A stretch of 64,000 nucleotides of DNA, from positions 214,902-278,901 of the forward strand of contig NZ_VNIK02000003.1 in assembly GCF_007785775.2 (NCBI RefSeq), written 5' to 3'. Position 1 is the stretch's first letter; each line of letters starts with the position of its first letter. The position numbers were made by a program, and so were the translations under genes. The notes under the pieces are model-generated. The model saw only the letters and a program-made list of their open reading frames with translations, did not search any database and was not told where the DNA came from. The stretch comes from Flagellimonas hadalis. GTDB taxonomy: Bacteria > Bacteroidota > Bacteroidia > Flavobacteriales > Flavobacteriaceae. This document shows, piece after piece, positions 63,934 to 64,000 of the stretch.

Positions 63934-64000
63934 AAAATCACCTCTTGCTCCCCCATGGCCTTGGTGATCAATTTGATGTAAGTGTCCATGGCCTTTTCGA
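63930..64000 (-). CDS. C-terminal end of a gene entering from the right
   Basis: The minus strand reads EKAMDTYIKLITKAMGEQEV then IF and a TAG stop (63930-63932). Only 22 codons are visible, with an open frame to the window edge. The helical, amphipathic composition fits the end of a protein, but no family can be named. Confidence 0.5.
   Translation of the reverse strand, partial: EKAMDTYIKLITKAMGEQEVIF

Overview
The window is a chromosomal stretch of a marine Flavobacteriaceae bacterium (Bacteroidota), most likely of the Allomuricauda/Flagellimonas (Muricauda) type. This rests on gene content (GT117/DUF2723 protein, DUF5916 protein, MarR-hppD-hmgA-fahA cluster, ExbD pairs, flavobacterial S2, L13 and S9), on repeated promoters of the Bacteroidota form TTG-N17..21-TAnnTTTG, and on short palindromic intergenic repeats typical of the family. 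The species call is an inference. The region is dense and mostly housekeeping. I see no prophage, IS element, CRISPR array or defence island.

Layout. 1-2240 (minus): rimP-nusA-infB with a promoter and a terminator-like hairpin in its leader. 2491-5913: a large secreted multidomain surface protein (PA14, TSP3 repeats, C-type lectin, Ig-like). 5930-12502: two serine hydrolases of the beta-lactamase/penicillin-binding fold, tRNA-Gln, a GT117 protein O-mannosyltransferase-like membrane protein and a cysteine-less thioredoxin-fold protein. 12533-20685: metallophosphoesterase, CutC, glycosylasparaginase-like enzyme, DNA polymerase I, an unknown membrane protein, a SET-domain protein and an unknown protein. 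20962-28562: TSUP permease, MarR regulator and the tyrosine/homogentisate catabolic run hppD-hmgA-fahA-flavin reductase-(AT-rich unknown)-HisC-like aminotransferase. 28711-31359: DUF5916 outer-membrane protein.

31531-34727: rplM-rpsI, then rpsB (with a helix-hairpin-helix C-terminal fusion) and tsf. 34747-37833 (minus): ECF sigma, a HEAT-repeat anti-sigma-like protein and two DUF4097 proteins. 37942-45396: pyrH-frr, an MMPL/RND exporter, asnS, rpoN and a membrane protein. 45391-49736 (minus): ExbB, a small membrane protein and two ExbD pairs in separately terminated units, followed by a PorT-like beta-barrel protein. 49816-52380 (minus): tRNA-Ser, asparaginase, TatD and a lipoprotein. 52433-53006: a retropepsin-like gene enclosed by a perfect 29-bp inverted repeat. 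53036-57075 (minus): odhB and odhA of the 2-oxoglutarate dehydrogenase complex. 57287-64000: NagX/HGSNAT-like acyltransferase, a small unknown, galE, a DegT aminotransferase, waaA, a sugar MFS transporter, a 48-residue membrane peptide and the 3' end of a further gene.

The strongest leads for something little described are the S2-HhH fusion, the duplicated ExbD pairs with a CxYCKG insert, the sigma/HEAT-anti-sigma/DUF4097 unit, the repeat-enclosed retropepsin gene, the putative attenuator before rimP-nusA, and a short basic C-terminal tail on a T9SS-like surface protein that lacks the classical sorting domains. No single previously undescribed system could be demonstrated from sequence alone.
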